In this document: piece after piece, positions 7,462 to 18,900 of the stretch
Layout of the letters: every line of letters begins with the position of its first letter
How positions within the stretch are numbered: the stretch's first letter is position 1
Assembly (NCBI GenBank): GCA_947495135.1
Contig: CANLXN010000004.1
Location: 124,001-188,000, forward strand
Direction of reading: 5' to 3'
Source: an uncultured Flavobacteriaceae bacterium
GTDB lineage: Bacteria > Bacteroidota > Bacteroidia > Flavobacteriales > Flavobacteriaceae
DNA length: 64,000 nt
Translations under genes and position numbers: made by a program
The notes under the pieces: model-generated
Seen by the model: the letters and a program-made list of their open reading frames with translations, nothing else
Told to the model about the DNA's origin: nothing
The model's database searches: none

Positions 7462-9480
7462 TTATGTAGGAATTACTAATAAAACGGTGGTTCCATCGTC
7501 TGGCGCACTACTTATTTTTAATTTAGACTTTAATATTTTAGCTCGTTCCATCAATGTTTTCATTCCCAAGCTTGATCCACTCTTTACTTTTTCAGAAAAC
7601 TCAAATCCTTTTCCATTATCCTTTATCCGAGCCTCTATTCCTGCTGCGCCATTGGTTATGGTAATGCTCGCAGCTTTTGCTTCAGAGTGTTTAACCATAT
7701 TACTGAGCACTTCTTGCATAATCCTGTACAGATGTAAAGAAGCATCCTTAGAAAGAAGTGCATCTACATTTGTGATTTCATGCGTAAAAAATATGTTCGT
7801 ATTAGCATCTACTTCATTAATTAACGATTCTAAAGCTGCTGTCAAACCTAGTCGTTCCATGGTTGCAGGATGTAAGCCTCTTGCAATATTTCTTAACTCT
7901 CCAAGAGTACCGTCCGCGAGTTCAGACATTTCTGTGTCGTTCTGCGCTCTAGTTCTTTTTGTGAGTAACATCAATTTCTGCCCAACGCTATCATGAAGTT
8001 CTCGTGCTACTCGTGTTCTTTCCTCTTCTTGCGCCTGTATTAAGCCTTGAGAAAAATCCTCCTGCATCTCTTGTCTTCTCCTTGCTGCATTTCGGGAACG
8101 CACTAAAATAATACTTCCAAATATAGCAAGCAACCCAAGGCCGCCAAAAAGCAGCCACTGATTCTTAATTTCATTCTTGGCATCTAACAACGCAATATCC
8201 TTCGTTTGTGTAGCAATTTTAGCATCTCTCTTTTCTGTTTCATACAAGGTCTGATAATAGGAAAGTGCTCTTACTTTTTGTACGTTAGTGATCGAATCTT
8301 TTAGGGAGGAATAGGATTTAAAGTATCTATATGCTAGTGCATCATTCCCAATTGCGCCATAAGTATCTGCTAAAAACTTTTCAGAGTTTAAAATATCCTC
8401 GTATCGATCCCCAGCCCTGCTCAAGTTTAGATATTCTTTACCATAAGACAGTGCTTTGTTGTAGTCTCCTTTGGCAAAATTATAATGCTTGAGAGATTTT
8501 ATGTAGGTTGCCCTATTCGATCCTTCTGTATACTTTTCTGGATTCTGTTCTAATTTATCCAACCACTCTCTCGCTTTTTCTATACTGTCACTTTTTGAGT
8601 ATGCAACAATCAAACTACCATAAAGACGCGGAATATGAACGTCTGGTTGTTCTACCATATTATTAAAAGCAATTGCCTTATTTAAACTTTCAATTTCCTC
8701 CAATGCCAATTTTTGCTTACCAGCGTCTGTCGCGGCGTTATGGTGGAAGGAAATGAGGTGTCCATAACTCTTCTTATCCATTGCCAAGGTAATCGCTTCA
8801 TCGCGCTCTTTCTTGGCTTCCTCAAAAAAAGCATTTTGACTGTACAAAATTGATAAGGTATTCTTTGCACTAATAATATTAAACGTGTCCTTACGTAGCT
8901 CAAACATTCTAGACGCTTCCTGAAGTAATTTGGAAGCTTCTGGGAAATCTCCCTTAAAACTTAAGGTTCCACCCCTATACAGTTTAGCTATCGCCTCCAA
9001 TTTTAAATTTCCTGCCTTTCGTGCTTGGTCTTCGGCAATAACGTAGTACGATATTGCTGGATCGTACTGACTAAGAAAATAAAAACTATCTGCACCTTCT
9101 ATGTAATACCTTGCCAGTTCATCATGGTTACTCGTGCTTTTAGCTACTTCTAAATAATCTAGAAAAACCTTCTTTCCCTCCTCTGCATTTCCCGCTCTAT
9201 TGTTATGATAAAAGATAAGGTTTGCCGTATGAGAAGTCGCAATTCTAGTAGAGTCTAGTTCTAAAGCAACACGGACCGTTTCTTTAACAATCGAATCACT
9301 GGTAAAATTAGTCTCTCGAACAATATAGTTAGACAAACTATCCATCCATTTGAGTTTTTCTCCTCTTTGAGAATTCTCAATTTTTTGGTTCAATTGATCG
9401 ATCAATTTCTCCTCAGATTGGTTCTGAGAAAAGATCACACTGGGGAGTAAAATGATGAGAAGAAGCTTATAAAATCTCAT
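7462..9480 (-). CDS. TPR sensor histidine kinase (HisKA_3)
   Basis: The 672-residue protein has a signal peptide (MRFYKLLLIILLPSVIFSQ), a long TPR region to about residue 400, one membrane span (LLFGGLGLLAIFGSIILV), then a HisKA_3 dimerisation domain with the phospho-His near 495 in VARELHDSVGQK. The HATPase domain follows: N box EVLSNMVKHSEAKA, IKDNGKGFEF and SLGMKTLMERAKIL. The TPRs would lie in the periplasm and sense a peptide or protein ligand. It is third in a five-gene minus-strand operon and directly abuts its probable partner regulator. The kinase module is closely related to those of the next two genes, so cross-talk is plausible. Confidence 0.92.
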   Translation of the reverse strand: MRFYKLLLIILLPSVIFSQNQSEEKLIDQLNQKIENSQRGEKLKWMDSLSNYIVRETNFTSDSIVKETVRVALELDSTRIATSHTANLIFYHNNRAGNAEEGKKVFLDYLEVAKSTSNHDELARYYIEGADSFYFLSQYDPAISYYVIAEDQARKAGNLKLEAIAKLYRGGTLSFKGDFPEASKLLQEASRMFELRKDTFNIISAKNTLSILYSQNAFFEEAKKERDEAITLAMDKKSYGHLISFHHNAATDAGKQKLALEEIESLNKAIAFNNMVEQPDVHIPRLYGSLIVAYSKSDSIEKAREWLDKLEQNPEKYTEGSNRATYIKSLKHYNFAKGDYNKALSYGKEYLNLSRAGDRYEDILNSEKFLADTYGAIGNDALAYRYFKSYSSLKDSITNVQKVRALSYYQTLYETEKRDAKIATQTKDIALLDAKNEIKNQWLLFGGLGLLAIFGSIILVRSRNAARRRQEMQEDFSQGLIQAQEEERTRVARELHDSVGQKLMLLTKRTRAQNDTEMSELADGTLGELRNIARGLHPATMERLGLTAALESLINEVDANTNIFFTHEITNVDALLSKDASLHLYRIMQEVLSNMVKHSEAKAASITITNGAAGIEARIKDNGKGFEFSEKVKSGSSLGMKTLMERAKILKSKLKISSAPDDGTTVLLVIPT

Positions 9481-9522
9481 TTACAATTAGTTAGTTAAGT
9501 AAAGATATGGATTAAAATAGTT

Positions 9523-12372
9523 CTAAATAGGTATTTTTAATTCAATAACAGTTCCTTTATGTGGCTCACTTTTAATTTCTAACTTCGATTTTAAAATATG
9601 AGCTCGTTCCATGAGGGTGTTCATTCCAAGGCTAGCGCCACTTTTTAGCTTTTCTGAAAATTGAAAGCCTACCCCGTTGTCTTTAATAATCGCCTCAATG
9701 CTTTGTTTATGATGCTCAATGGTAACTGAAGCCGATTTAGCCTCGGCGTGTTTCACCATATTATTTAATACCTCTTGGATAATTCTGTAAAGGTGCAAGG
9801 CCTCCTCATCATTTAGTACTCCATCAATGTTTTCAATTTCATTGGTAAAGAAGATGTTGGTATTGGCATCCACTTCATTGATCATTACTTCTATTGCCTT
9901 CGTAAGCCCTAATTTTTCCAAATTAGCAGGGTGCAAGCCTCGAGATATACTTCTTAATTCCTCTAACGTATTATCTGCAAGTGAACCTATCGACTCGTCC
10001 TTAAAAGTTTTGGTCTTTTTAGTAAGCAACATTAATTTTTGCCCAACGCTATCGTGCAATTCTCTCGCCACACGGGTTCGTTCTTCTTCTTGCGCCTTAA
10101 TTAGACCCTGAGTAAATTTCTGTCGGCGTAATTGTAGTCTCTTATTTCTTAAATAAAGTATGAAAACTGTTCCTAGAGATATCAATGTGAGTGTTACAAA
10201 CCAAAATAAAGGAGTACGCCAAAATGGAACTTTTATGGTAAAAGGATAAGACACCACCGAATCCTGCCAAATTCCATTTCCATTGTCTGCCGTAAATTCG
10301 AACGTATAATCTCCTGGCGGTAGATAAGAAAACACAACTTCTGTCTTTTGAGTGGGAGAAGACCATTCGTCCCCATCTCTCAATCCTTTCAGTCTATATT
10401 TATACAATACCGTCTCTGGAAATGTGAAAGTAATGGCTTCCATTGAAAAGGTGAGGTAGTTTTTTTTATATGGCAATACTATTTTGTCCTCTTCTCTATA
10501 AAGAGAATCTTCTAGTGGCTCTGCAAAAAGCATTACTCCTTTTAAATCAATCGCAGGTGGCGCTGTATGTGTTAAGTAGTCGTTTTCAGAAAAAACCACC
10601 ATCCCGTAATCTGATGCGCCAAGCAAATTTCCATTCGCATCAATCTCTAAATTATCATTATTTATTTCATAAGAGACAAAACCCGAGTTGCTTTTATAAC
10701 TCACCATATCCAAACTATCCTCTTCCATAAGCTTCTTAAGATGGACTTTACTAAACGTATTCTCAGAGGCTAGCCAGAGGTAATCTCCACTCGCTCTCAT
10801 CGCTTTGATATTCTTTAGTGCTCCAAATCTTTTTAAGTCAATTATTTGGACCGTGTCCTTATCTTTTTTCCGCTTAACCCGATACAAGTTTTTATCATTC
10901 AATGCTAAAAATTCATTGTTTGAAATACTTTCAACACTAAAAAAAAGATCGTGTTTCTTGGGGTGTAGCCCAGCAATTGTATCTCTTTTGAAGTCTTTCA
11001 ATTGTAAAATCGAACTAAGTCTGGCAACTGCATGGCCTTCTCCAAAAGGAACCACTCGAAAAGTTCGCCTAAATGGGATCTTAAAAACACTGTCTTTTGC
11101 ATGTATATCTGCATGCTTTCCGCCTATTAAGAATGTATAATCCTCATCCTCGTATAAGTCTGAATAGTCCCCTTCTGCAAAGAGGGTCCTATTTCCTATA
11201 TCATTATATAAATGAACTTCCGTTTCGGTCGCCAAGAGCAATTGATCTTTAGTAGTTACAATACATTCTATAATCTTAGTGCCTATAAAGTCGGTTGCAA
11301 TTACCCGTCCATCTTTAATAAACGCAAGCCCATTATCTGTTGTGACCACCCAAAAATCTCTCCAAGGAAGAGCCGTGCTCACCGTACTATTAGGCAAACC
11401 CTGATCGGCATCATAAAACAAAAAGGCATCATCTCGGTATCTTATAAGGCCGCCACTATACGAGGCCATCCAATAATTATTCTCAGTATCTTTAATATGA
11501 TGATAAATATAGTTTGAGGGTAATCCATTTTTCGCGTTTACGACCTCAAACGTTTTAGTCGTTTTGTTGAATTTTAGCAATCCATTTCCTTCTGTACCAA
11601 GCATTAAATAATTGGTTCCTTCGGCAGAAATACTCCAAATCCTATTATCGTTCACATTGTTTGGATCTGGCAAATATTCTGTGGTAGTATCTCCTTCAAT
11701 TTTAAAAAGACCACCGTAACAGCCTACCCAAATAGTTCCGTTCTCTTCGCGATATACGCTATACGATACATTATTAATTCCATGAGATTTATTATCAATC
11801 ACTTGCACATCAAATGGCTCAACGGTAATTCGAAACAATCCATTCCTGATGGAGGTCATTAAAATGGTGTTTTCATCCTCCCAAATAGCGTCGTTCGGTA
11901 AATAGCCATTAGTTCTTGAAGTATCTAACTCCTGATGCTTTCCATTTTCAAAAGTTAAAATTCCTTGATTCGCAAATATGTAAATCACGCCATTTTTGTC
12001 TTCCAAAAATCCGTTCACCGCTCCTAATTTGAAGTAGTCGTAATCCTGGGGCACGATCACCCTTCCGTTCTTTATATAACAAACTCCTTTATTCACCGTT
12101 GCGATCCACATCCTTCCCGAAGAGTCTTCAAAAAGCTCCATAATGAGGTTGGACGGCAAACCATCATCTTTTGTATAATTGACAAAGGAATTTCCGTTAA
12201 AAACACTTACCCCGCCTAAGGTAGCAATCCAAATTCTTCCGTCTTTAGCCTGCAAAACATCATATGCCTGATTATGTGCCAAACCATCATCAACGGTATA
12301 CTGCTTGAAGTGATTGCGTTGAGCAAACAGCATAGCTGGAAGTAATAAAAGTATTAAAACTCTAAGATTCAT
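9523..12372 (-). CDS. Beta-propeller/Y_Y_Y sensor histidine kinase
   Basis: The 949-residue protein opens with a signal peptide (MNLRVLILLLLPAMLFAQ) and then the two-component regulator propeller repeats (YTVDDGLAHNQAYDVLQAKDGRIWIAT and many DGLPSN...W.AT units). A Y_Y_Y-type Ig domain follows (LPPGDYTFEFTADNGNGIWQD), then a membrane span (TPLFWFVTLTLISLGTVFILYL), HisKA_3 with phospho-His near 772 (ARELHDSVGQK), and HATPase (EVLNNMVKHAEAKS, IKDNGVGFQF, SLGMNTLMERAHIL). The layout matches Bacteroidota hybrid-type sensors but lacks the fused receiver and AraC domains, so it must work with a separate regulator. It sits 42 bases from the next kinase and 47 from the previous one. Confidence 0.92.
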   Translation of the reverse strand: MNLRVLILLLLPAMLFAQRNHFKQYTVDDGLAHNQAYDVLQAKDGRIWIATLGGVSVFNGNSFVNYTKDDGLPSNLIMELFEDSSGRMWIATVNKGVCYIKNGRVIVPQDYDYFKLGAVNGFLEDKNGVIYIFANQGILTFENGKHQELDTSRTNGYLPNDAIWEDENTILMTSIRNGLFRITVEPFDVQVIDNKSHGINNVSYSVYREENGTIWVGCYGGLFKIEGDTTTEYLPDPNNVNDNRIWSISAEGTNYLMLGTEGNGLLKFNKTTKTFEVVNAKNGLPSNYIYHHIKDTENNYWMASYSGGLIRYRDDAFLFYDADQGLPNSTVSTALPWRDFWVVTTDNGLAFIKDGRVIATDFIGTKIIECIVTTKDQLLLATETEVHLYNDIGNRTLFAEGDYSDLYEDEDYTFLIGGKHADIHAKDSVFKIPFRRTFRVVPFGEGHAVARLSSILQLKDFKRDTIAGLHPKKHDLFFSVESISNNEFLALNDKNLYRVKRKKDKDTVQIIDLKRFGALKNIKAMRASGDYLWLASENTFSKVHLKKLMEEDSLDMVSYKSNSGFVSYEINNDNLEIDANGNLLGASDYGMVVFSENDYLTHTAPPAIDLKGVMLFAEPLEDSLYREEDKIVLPYKKNYLTFSMEAITFTFPETVLYKYRLKGLRDGDEWSSPTQKTEVVFSYLPPGDYTFEFTADNGNGIWQDSVVSYPFTIKVPFWRTPLFWFVTLTLISLGTVFILYLRNKRLQLRRQKFTQGLIKAQEEERTRVARELHDSVGQKLMLLTKKTKTFKDESIGSLADNTLEELRSISRGLHPANLEKLGLTKAIEVMINEVDANTNIFFTNEIENIDGVLNDEEALHLYRIIQEVLNNMVKHAEAKSASVTIEHHKQSIEAIIKDNGVGFQFSEKLKSGASLGMNTLMERAHILKSKLEIKSEPHKGTVIELKIPI

Positions 12373-12419
12373 TAAAATGATTGGTTCAATTCGCTGTAAA
12401 TATACCGATTTACGAAAGT

Positions 12420-14435
12420 TTAAATTGGGATACTTAGGCTAACTGTCGTTCCGTTGGTAACGGCCCCGGTAATCTCCAGTTTCGATTTCAAGATTTTGGC
12501 TCGCTCCAACAATGTCTTCATTCCCAAGCTAGTAGTGTTTTTTATTTTTTCTGAAAAAACAAATCCCCTTCCATTGTCTTGGATAAGCGCTTCTATTTTA
12601 CCATCTTTTTTCTCGATAGTTACAGAAGCCGATTTAGCGTCAGCATGCTTTACCAAATTATTCAAAACTTCTTGCACTATTCTGTATAAATGAAGTGAAT
12701 CCTCTTTCTTTAGCAACCCATCAATATTTTCGATTTCGTTGGTGAAAAATATGTTAGTATTGGCGTCTACTTCATTGATCATTGCTTCTATGGCCTTTGT
12801 AAGACCCAATCGTTCCAAATTAGCTGGGTGTAGACCTCTGGAAATGTTGCGTAATTCTTCCAAGGTATTATCTGCCAAAGAACCGACCTCAGGATCCCCA
12901 AAACTTCTTGTTTTTCTTGTGAGCATCATCAATTTTTGACCAACACCGTCATGCAACTCTCTTGCCACCCTAGTTCGTTCCTCTTCCTGCGCCTGAATTA
13001 AATCCTGAGAAAATACTTCCTGCATTTTAACCCTTTGGCGTGCCGAATTCCGCGAACGTACTAAAAGCACTAATCCAAAAACTCCTAATAGACCCAAACC
13101 ACCAAAAAGCAGTAACTGATTTTGCAACTTCGCTTTGGCATCGAGCAGGGCAATATCGTCTATCTGACTTTTAATAGTAGCATCTCTCTTTTCTGTCTCG
13201 TACAGGGTTTGATAATAGGTTAATGACTTTACATTTTGAACACTTGATATGGAATCTCGTATCCGGTAGTACTCAATAAGATGAGCGTTAGAATTATTGC
13301 GATCGCCCATAGACTTGTACACATCGGCCAGAAACTTTTCAGCATTATAGATTTCCACAAATCCGTCCTCACTTCTTTTTGCAGCTAAGTGCTCTTTTCC
13401 ATATTTCAAGGCATTTGGAAAGTCTTTTTTCGCAAACGCTAGCTGTTTGAGGGCTTCTATGTAAAAGTCTCTGTTGTCTCCTTCTGTATAAGTCACTCCA
13501 TTTCGTTCTATTTCTGAAAGATATTCTTCTGCCAATGCCAAACTATCGCTTTCGGCATATGCAATCACTAGATTGGTTAGAATGTTGGGACGCATCGCAC
13601 GTCGATAATCCGATTTTTCATTTTCATCCAACGATAACTTCAGGTAACGAATTCGCTCTTCATAATTGCCTTCCATCCGTTTGTCGGCCGCAGCGTTGTA
13701 ATAAATGGCAACCAAGGGTCCGCCGCCTAAATTTTTACACAAAGCAATGGCTTCGTTTCGTTCCATTTCAGCTTGCTTATAAAAGGCATTCTGACTGTAA
13801 AGAATGGAAAGCGCGTTTTTAGCATTCACCATATTTATGGTATCCCCAATTTCGGTAAAAATCCTACCCGCCTCTTGATTTGTTATAGAGGCCTTGGAAA
13901 AAAGTCCTTTTTCAGAAAAAGCATACGCTAATCGCAAGGTAATGGTGGCAATTCTATTTTTATCGCCCGAGGCAAGGGCATATTTCTTTGCCTTTTCAAA
14001 AGTGGCTATTGCCTCATCATTTTTTTTCAGACCAAGAAAACAATCCCCACCATACAAATATAAATTAGCGATGGTTTTGTTGTTTTCCAGGCCTTTTTCT
14101 TTTCCAGCGAAGGCTTCAAAAATCCTTAAACCTTCCTCAGACTTCCCGAGGATACTACTTTTATAATAGATTAAATCGCCAGTGTACCGGGTAGCTATAT
14201 CTAAAGAGTCTAAAACTAATGCATGTTTTATGGTCTGTCTAACTAAAGAATCGTAATTGTAACGATCGTTAAATTCGACCAATAGAGAAAGGCTATCCAT
14301 GAGCTGAAGTTTTTCGATCGAATGAGCACTTCTTATTTTTTCTTTAAGCTCGCCTACAACGGCATCAAGATTGGATTCCTGAGCTGATGAAAAATTGCTT
14401 AAAAAAAGTAGAAAAACGAGGGAAAGATGTTTCAT
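12420..14435 (-). CDS. TPR sensor histidine kinase (HisKA_3), first in operon
   Basis: The 671-residue protein parallels the kinase at 7462-9480: signal peptide (MKHLSLVFLLFLSNFSSAQ), TPR region, membrane span (LLLFGGLGLLGVFGLVLLV), HisKA_3 with phospho-His near 495 in VARELHDGVGQK, and HATPase (EVLNNLVKHADAKS, IQDNGRGFVF, SLGMKTLLERAKIL). The track start at 14492 reads into the divergent radA promoter; ATG at 14435 begins the signal peptide. It is the promoter-proximal gene of the operon and is divergent from radA with only 49 bases between start codons. It and the kinase at 7462-9480 look like a duplication with the propeller kinase between them. Confidence 0.92.
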   Translation of the reverse strand: MKHLSLVFLLFLSNFSSAQESNLDAVVGELKEKIRSAHSIEKLQLMDSLSLLVEFNDRYNYDSLVRQTIKHALVLDSLDIATRYTGDLIYYKSSILGKSEEGLRIFEAFAGKEKGLENNKTIANLYLYGGDCFLGLKKNDEAIATFEKAKKYALASGDKNRIATITLRLAYAFSEKGLFSKASITNQEAGRIFTEIGDTINMVNAKNALSILYSQNAFYKQAEMERNEAIALCKNLGGGPLVAIYYNAAADKRMEGNYEERIRYLKLSLDENEKSDYRRAMRPNILTNLVIAYAESDSLALAEEYLSEIERNGVTYTEGDNRDFYIEALKQLAFAKKDFPNALKYGKEHLAAKRSEDGFVEIYNAEKFLADVYKSMGDRNNSNAHLIEYYRIRDSISSVQNVKSLTYYQTLYETEKRDATIKSQIDDIALLDAKAKLQNQLLLFGGLGLLGVFGLVLLVRSRNSARQRVKMQEVFSQDLIQAQEEERTRVARELHDGVGQKLMMLTRKTRSFGDPEVGSLADNTLEELRNISRGLHPANLERLGLTKAIEAMINEVDANTNIFFTNEIENIDGLLKKEDSLHLYRIVQEVLNNLVKHADAKSASVTIEKKDGKIEALIQDNGRGFVFSEKIKNTTSLGMKTLLERAKILKSKLEITGAVTNGTTVSLSIPI

Positions 14436-14484
14436 AGTTCGTTGCCTTAATCCTATAAATATAGCTATTTTAGCTCCAACGATT

Positions 14485-15864
14485 ATGGCCAAAATTAAAA
14501 CTACTTTTTTCTGTCAGAACTGCGGGGCTCAATTCGCTAAATGGCAAGGACAATGCACCTCTTGTAAGGAATGGAACACCATTGCCGAGGAAGTGATACA
14601 GAAAGCTGAAAAAGTAAGCTGGGACACCTCAACTTCCGCTGGAGGGCAAGGGTCCGCTTCAAAACGAGCAGCGAAGCCTTTGAAGGTTAATGAAATTAGC
14701 CTTTCTGCAGAATCTAGGATGAATACCAAGAACAGCGAACTTAACCGGGTTCTTGGTGGTGGATTGGTTCCTGGATCACTCACACTTTTGGGAGGAGAAC
14801 CCGGAATAGGAAAAAGCACCTTGATGCTTCAGGTGGCGCTGCAACTCCCGTACAAAACACTATATGTGTCTGGAGAAGAAAGTGCACAACAAATTAAAAT
14901 GCGGGCAGAACGCATTCATCCAGATTCTGAAAACTGCTATATCCTTACAGAAACGAAAACACAGAATATATTCCGAAATATAACAGATCTACAGCCAGAT
15001 ATTGTGGTGATCGATTCTATTCAAACCTTACATACCGATCATATCGAGAGCAGCCCGGGGAGCATTTCCCAAATTAGAGAATGCACAACCGAACTCATTA
15101 AATACGCGAAAGAGACTTCGACTCCTGTTATTTTAATTGGTCACATTACCAAAGACGGTAACATAGCCGGGCCCAAAATACTCGAACATATGGTTGATAC
15201 CGTACTTCAGTTTGAAGGCGATCGCAATCATATCTATAGAATACTACGTGCCAACAAAAACCGATTTGGCTCTACTAATGAACTCGGCATCTATGAAATG
15301 CAGGGTAACGGTCTCAGAGAAGTTGCTAATCCATCCGAGATATTGATCTCTAAGAATGAAGAGGAACTAAGCGGAACGGCCATATCTGCAACCTTGGAAG
15401 GCATGCGTCCTTTGATGATTGAAATTCAGGCATTGGTAAGCACCGCGGTTTACGGTACACCTCAACGAAGCGCCACTGGATACAATGCCAAAAGACTTAA
15501 TATGATCTTAGCAGTTCTAGAAAAACGAGCTGGATTTAAACTTGGTGCTAAAGATGTATTTTTAAATGTAACTGGAGGAATTACCGTGGACGATCCCGCA
15601 ATAGATCTGGCTGTAGTAGCAGCAGTGCTTTCCTCTAATATCGACATTGCCATTGATAAGCGCATGTGTTTTGCAGCTGAAATTGGCTTGGCCGGAGAAG
15701 TACGCCCAGTTACAAGAGTTGATCAACGAATTATCGAGGCCGCGAAACTTGGTTTTAGCAGTATTATCATCTCTAAGTATTGTAAACTTCCAAAGCAGAA
15801 CTATAGGATTGATATTATCAAACTCGCCAAGGTTCATGATGTGGTAAAGCACTTGTTTGGATAA
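14485..15864 (+). CDS. radA: DNA repair protein RadA/Sms
   Basis: RadA is a RecA-like ATPase and branch-migration helicase that helps process recombination intermediates. The 459-residue protein has the N-terminal zinc finger (FCQNCGAQFAKWQGQCTSC), Walker A GGEPGIGKST near 100-110, the KNRFG motif (RANKNRFGST near 257) and the C-terminal Lon-like domain (NVTGGITVDDPAIDLAVVAA, LAGEVRPVTRVDQRI). Start ATG at 14485 (MAKIKTTFFC) gives the usual start and length; the track start at 14395 reads back through the divergent kinase gene. Ends near a hairpin shared with the next minus-strand gene. Confidence 0.97.
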   Translation: MAKIKTTFFCQNCGAQFAKWQGQCTSCKEWNTIAEEVIQKAEKVSWDTSTSAGGQGSASKRAAKPLKVNEISLSAESRMNTKNSELNRVLGGGLVPGSLTLLGGEPGIGKSTLMLQVALQLPYKTLYVSGEESAQQIKMRAERIHPDSENCYILTETKTQNIFRNITDLQPDIVVIDSIQTLHTDHIESSPGSISQIRECTTELIKYAKETSTPVILIGHITKDGNIAGPKILEHMVDTVLQFEGDRNHIYRILRANKNRFGSTNELGIYEMQGNGLREVANPSEILISKNEEELSGTAISATLEGMRPLMIEIQALVSTAVYGTPQRSATGYNAKRLNMILAVLEKRAGFKLGAKDVFLNVTGGITVDDPAIDLAVVAAVLSSNIDIAIDKRMCFAAEIGLAGEVRPVTRVDQRIIEAAKLGFSSIIISKYCKLPKQNYRIDIIKLAKVHDVVKHLFG

Positions 15865-15870
15865 TGACAC

Positions 15871-15893
15871 AAAAAAGAGGGCCAATAGCCCTC
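15871..15893 (-). terminator. Terminator for the large T9SS repeat protein gene
   Basis: Read on the minus strand, GAGGGC and GCCCTC form a stem with a five-base loop, followed by six T. It lies 32 bases past the stop of the gene ending at 15925. On the plus strand the following run is poor in T, so it is at best a weak terminator for radA. Confidence 0.75.
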
Positions 15894-15924
15894 CTTCTTC
15901 GTATTTATAGTTAGTTGTTATTGA

Positions 15925-18900
15925 TTATTCTTTAATAAACCTCCTTACAAGTTCGCCACCACTGCTCTTTAATTTAAGCATATAGGGCGCACTGCTCAAA
16001 GCTGAAATATCTATAGATATGCTTTTGTTACTCTCTGAAACAGTTACCACTTGAACCAACCTTCCCGATAAGTCATAAATGGAAACCTCTTCTATATTAG
16101 CTCGTTGTACATTCCCTAAAAACAGTACATTGCTCGCCGGATTTGGATACAACACTAACCCTTCCAATGCAGAAGTATTGGCTCCCAAAATCTCCTCTTG
16201 GAATACAATAGTAAATCTATTCTCGACATCGGCTGGACCACTAATAAAAGAGTAATCCTCTTGGGTTAAATCTATAAGTTCATTGAGTAAAAGATCTATC
16301 AGGTAAATTTGAGTTTCGGTGATTTCTGGACCCTCTATATCATGAATAGAAATCGTGAACTGCAACTGCTCTTCTACCAAGCTAGAGAATCCTAAAGGAA
16401 TCTTGATACTTGGATCGAACGTTTCTCGTGCTTGAATGGCCAATTGCTCGCCGTATTCAGTTTTGGTATAAAGCGAAACTATGTTTGCCAAGCGCTTACT
16501 GTCGTAACCTGCATCCAACTCTGGCGTTGCTGTATCTAGAAACCCTATTAAAGTAGTATTCTGAACATCGTACATATCGTTACTAACTCTCAACCAAAGT
16601 CTATTTGCGCTCGAAGCTGGACGCCTCCAGGTATTGTTATTGCCTAACCTACGCATAGAGTTGGTAAAAATAGCCGTCCCCGCGGCATTTGCTTTCACAG
16701 CAAAACCTTGGGCCGATGAAATAAATCCGTTGGGCTTGGTGGCTGTACCTGTTATATCTGAGGCCGCTGCAATTCCTCCTGTTAAATTGTACATAGAAAG
16801 ATCTTCCATGCTAAAATTCATGCTTCCATAGCCAGGTAAGTCCGGGTTAGGAGAGGTAAGGTGTTCCCAAAAATAAAGCGCGTCTACCATAGGGTTGGCG
16901 TTGATAAAATCGTCTGCTAAAATCGCAGATGCATACGGATTTCCGAATACGTTCGGACTATCGTTTTGATCGTTATTAAATAGTACTGGAAAAGTAATAT
17001 CTCCATTATTTAAAGTGCCTTGGTCGTAAACCAAGTCGTAGGTTTTATTACCATCTGTATAAGACGATTGTGGGCGTACTAAATAACCTTCACCTGCATC
17101 AATATCTCCTGTATATTCTTGCCAGTTGTTTCCATTATCATCTGCGAAATTTTCAGCGAATGGAAATTGGGCCTCTACGTCTGGATTAGGAACAAAGTTC
17201 GTGGTGTTATGCTTTAGCACTAAGAACGCATCGTTGTAGACCCCGTCTCTTGTTTCTTCGGTCATCGGACTTCCCATAATCATAAAGTCTCTTGGTTTTA
17301 AGAAAGGCGTTGTTTTGCGTACACGAATGGTTCCATTATTGGTTGCGGTGGCTAGTCCGTCTCTCTGTACTAGACTTCCCTCGTGTAAAATATCTAAGGT
17401 TCCGCTTACGTCCACATTAAATGAGACATCGACAAAATCTCCAGGACTCACAGTCAAGGTGGTTCCTGAATCAATAGAAAGTGAACAGCAGATAATACTG
17501 CCATGGGCACTGGTATTATAATTGGAACGAATAATAGCATTGGTCGTTGCATCGGGTTCAATTCCATTAAGCCACGCCCCACTAATCCATTCTGCGGTAG
17601 CTGCACAAGGTGAAAGTGGTGCTTCTAGCGCCTGTAAATTGAAACTAGCCGTTTCAGCAGAAAAAGAACGTCTACTTGTTCGAAACAGATATGTAATTCC
17701 TCCTGTTAGACCGAAGAAGGTGCCATTTCCAACTTGACATTCTAGTTCGGTTCCTCCACAACCATCGTACAGTGAATAAATATTCAACGAAGAACCACCT
17801 GTAATTTCTAAATTACCAGTGACCGGCATTGTGAGTTGATACCAAGCATCCAGATTATCATAATTGGTAGTATTGCAGCTCGCATCTAAACTCTCGGTGG
17901 CAGCTCGAAACTCTACTGTAGTTGTAGCCGGAGCAACTACTCCAACGGCTATGGAAATTGCATTATCACATTCATCATTTATTAATTCTTCAAATGCCTC
18001 CAAGGTGAAATTCACTATTTCAGCAGAAAAGGAACGTCTACTCAATCGTAGTATGTAAGTGACACCGCCTTCCAATGCATAAAAATAATCGTTACCAGTA
18101 ATACATGCCAGTTCTACACCACCACAACTATCATAGATAGATGCCACATCAATACTCGATAAAGAAGTAGCCCGAACGTTTCCATCTACAGGCATCTCAA
18201 ATTCGTACCAAACGTCCAAATTATCATAACTAACAGTATTACAACTTGCGTCTAAACTTTCGGTGGCAGCGTGCGGGTCGTATTCATAACTATTTGAAGT
18301 TCCTACCTCCACGGTAATTGGAATTCGATCCACGCATTCATCATTCGCAATTGTTTCAAAAGCTTCTACATTAAAATCTATAACTTCTGCCGAAAATGAA
18401 CGTCTGCTTAAGCGCAATACGTAGGTTGTATTTGCATCGAGATTAAAGAGAAACCCATTGTTATTAAAACAGTCTAATTCGGTTCCTCCACAACCATCGT
18501 ATAACGTCACAATATCGACACTCCCTAAACTTGTAACACGGACATTTCCATCTACAGGCATCGTAAACTCATACCAAACATCCTGATTGTCGTAAGAAAC
18601 TGTGTTGCAACTTGCATCCAAACTTTCGGTAGCAGCACGTGAGTCGAACTCGTAGGTGTTGATCGTTCCAACCTCTACATCAATAAGAATTCTATCTTCA
18701 CATTCGTCGTTTGCGATTTCTTCAAACGCTTCTACGGTAAAATCCACCACACCTCCAGAGAAAGAGCGCTTACTTAAACGCAATACATAGGTACTGGTCG
18801 CATCCAGATTGAAGAAATATCCATTATTACCGAAGCAATCCAACTCGACGCCACCGCAACTATCGTATAGAGTCACAATATCGACACTCCCTAAACTTGT

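Noticed and set aside
14436-14492. Upstream extension of the first kinase ORF
   Set aside because: It reads through the radA start region, while ATG at 14435 starts a signal peptide.
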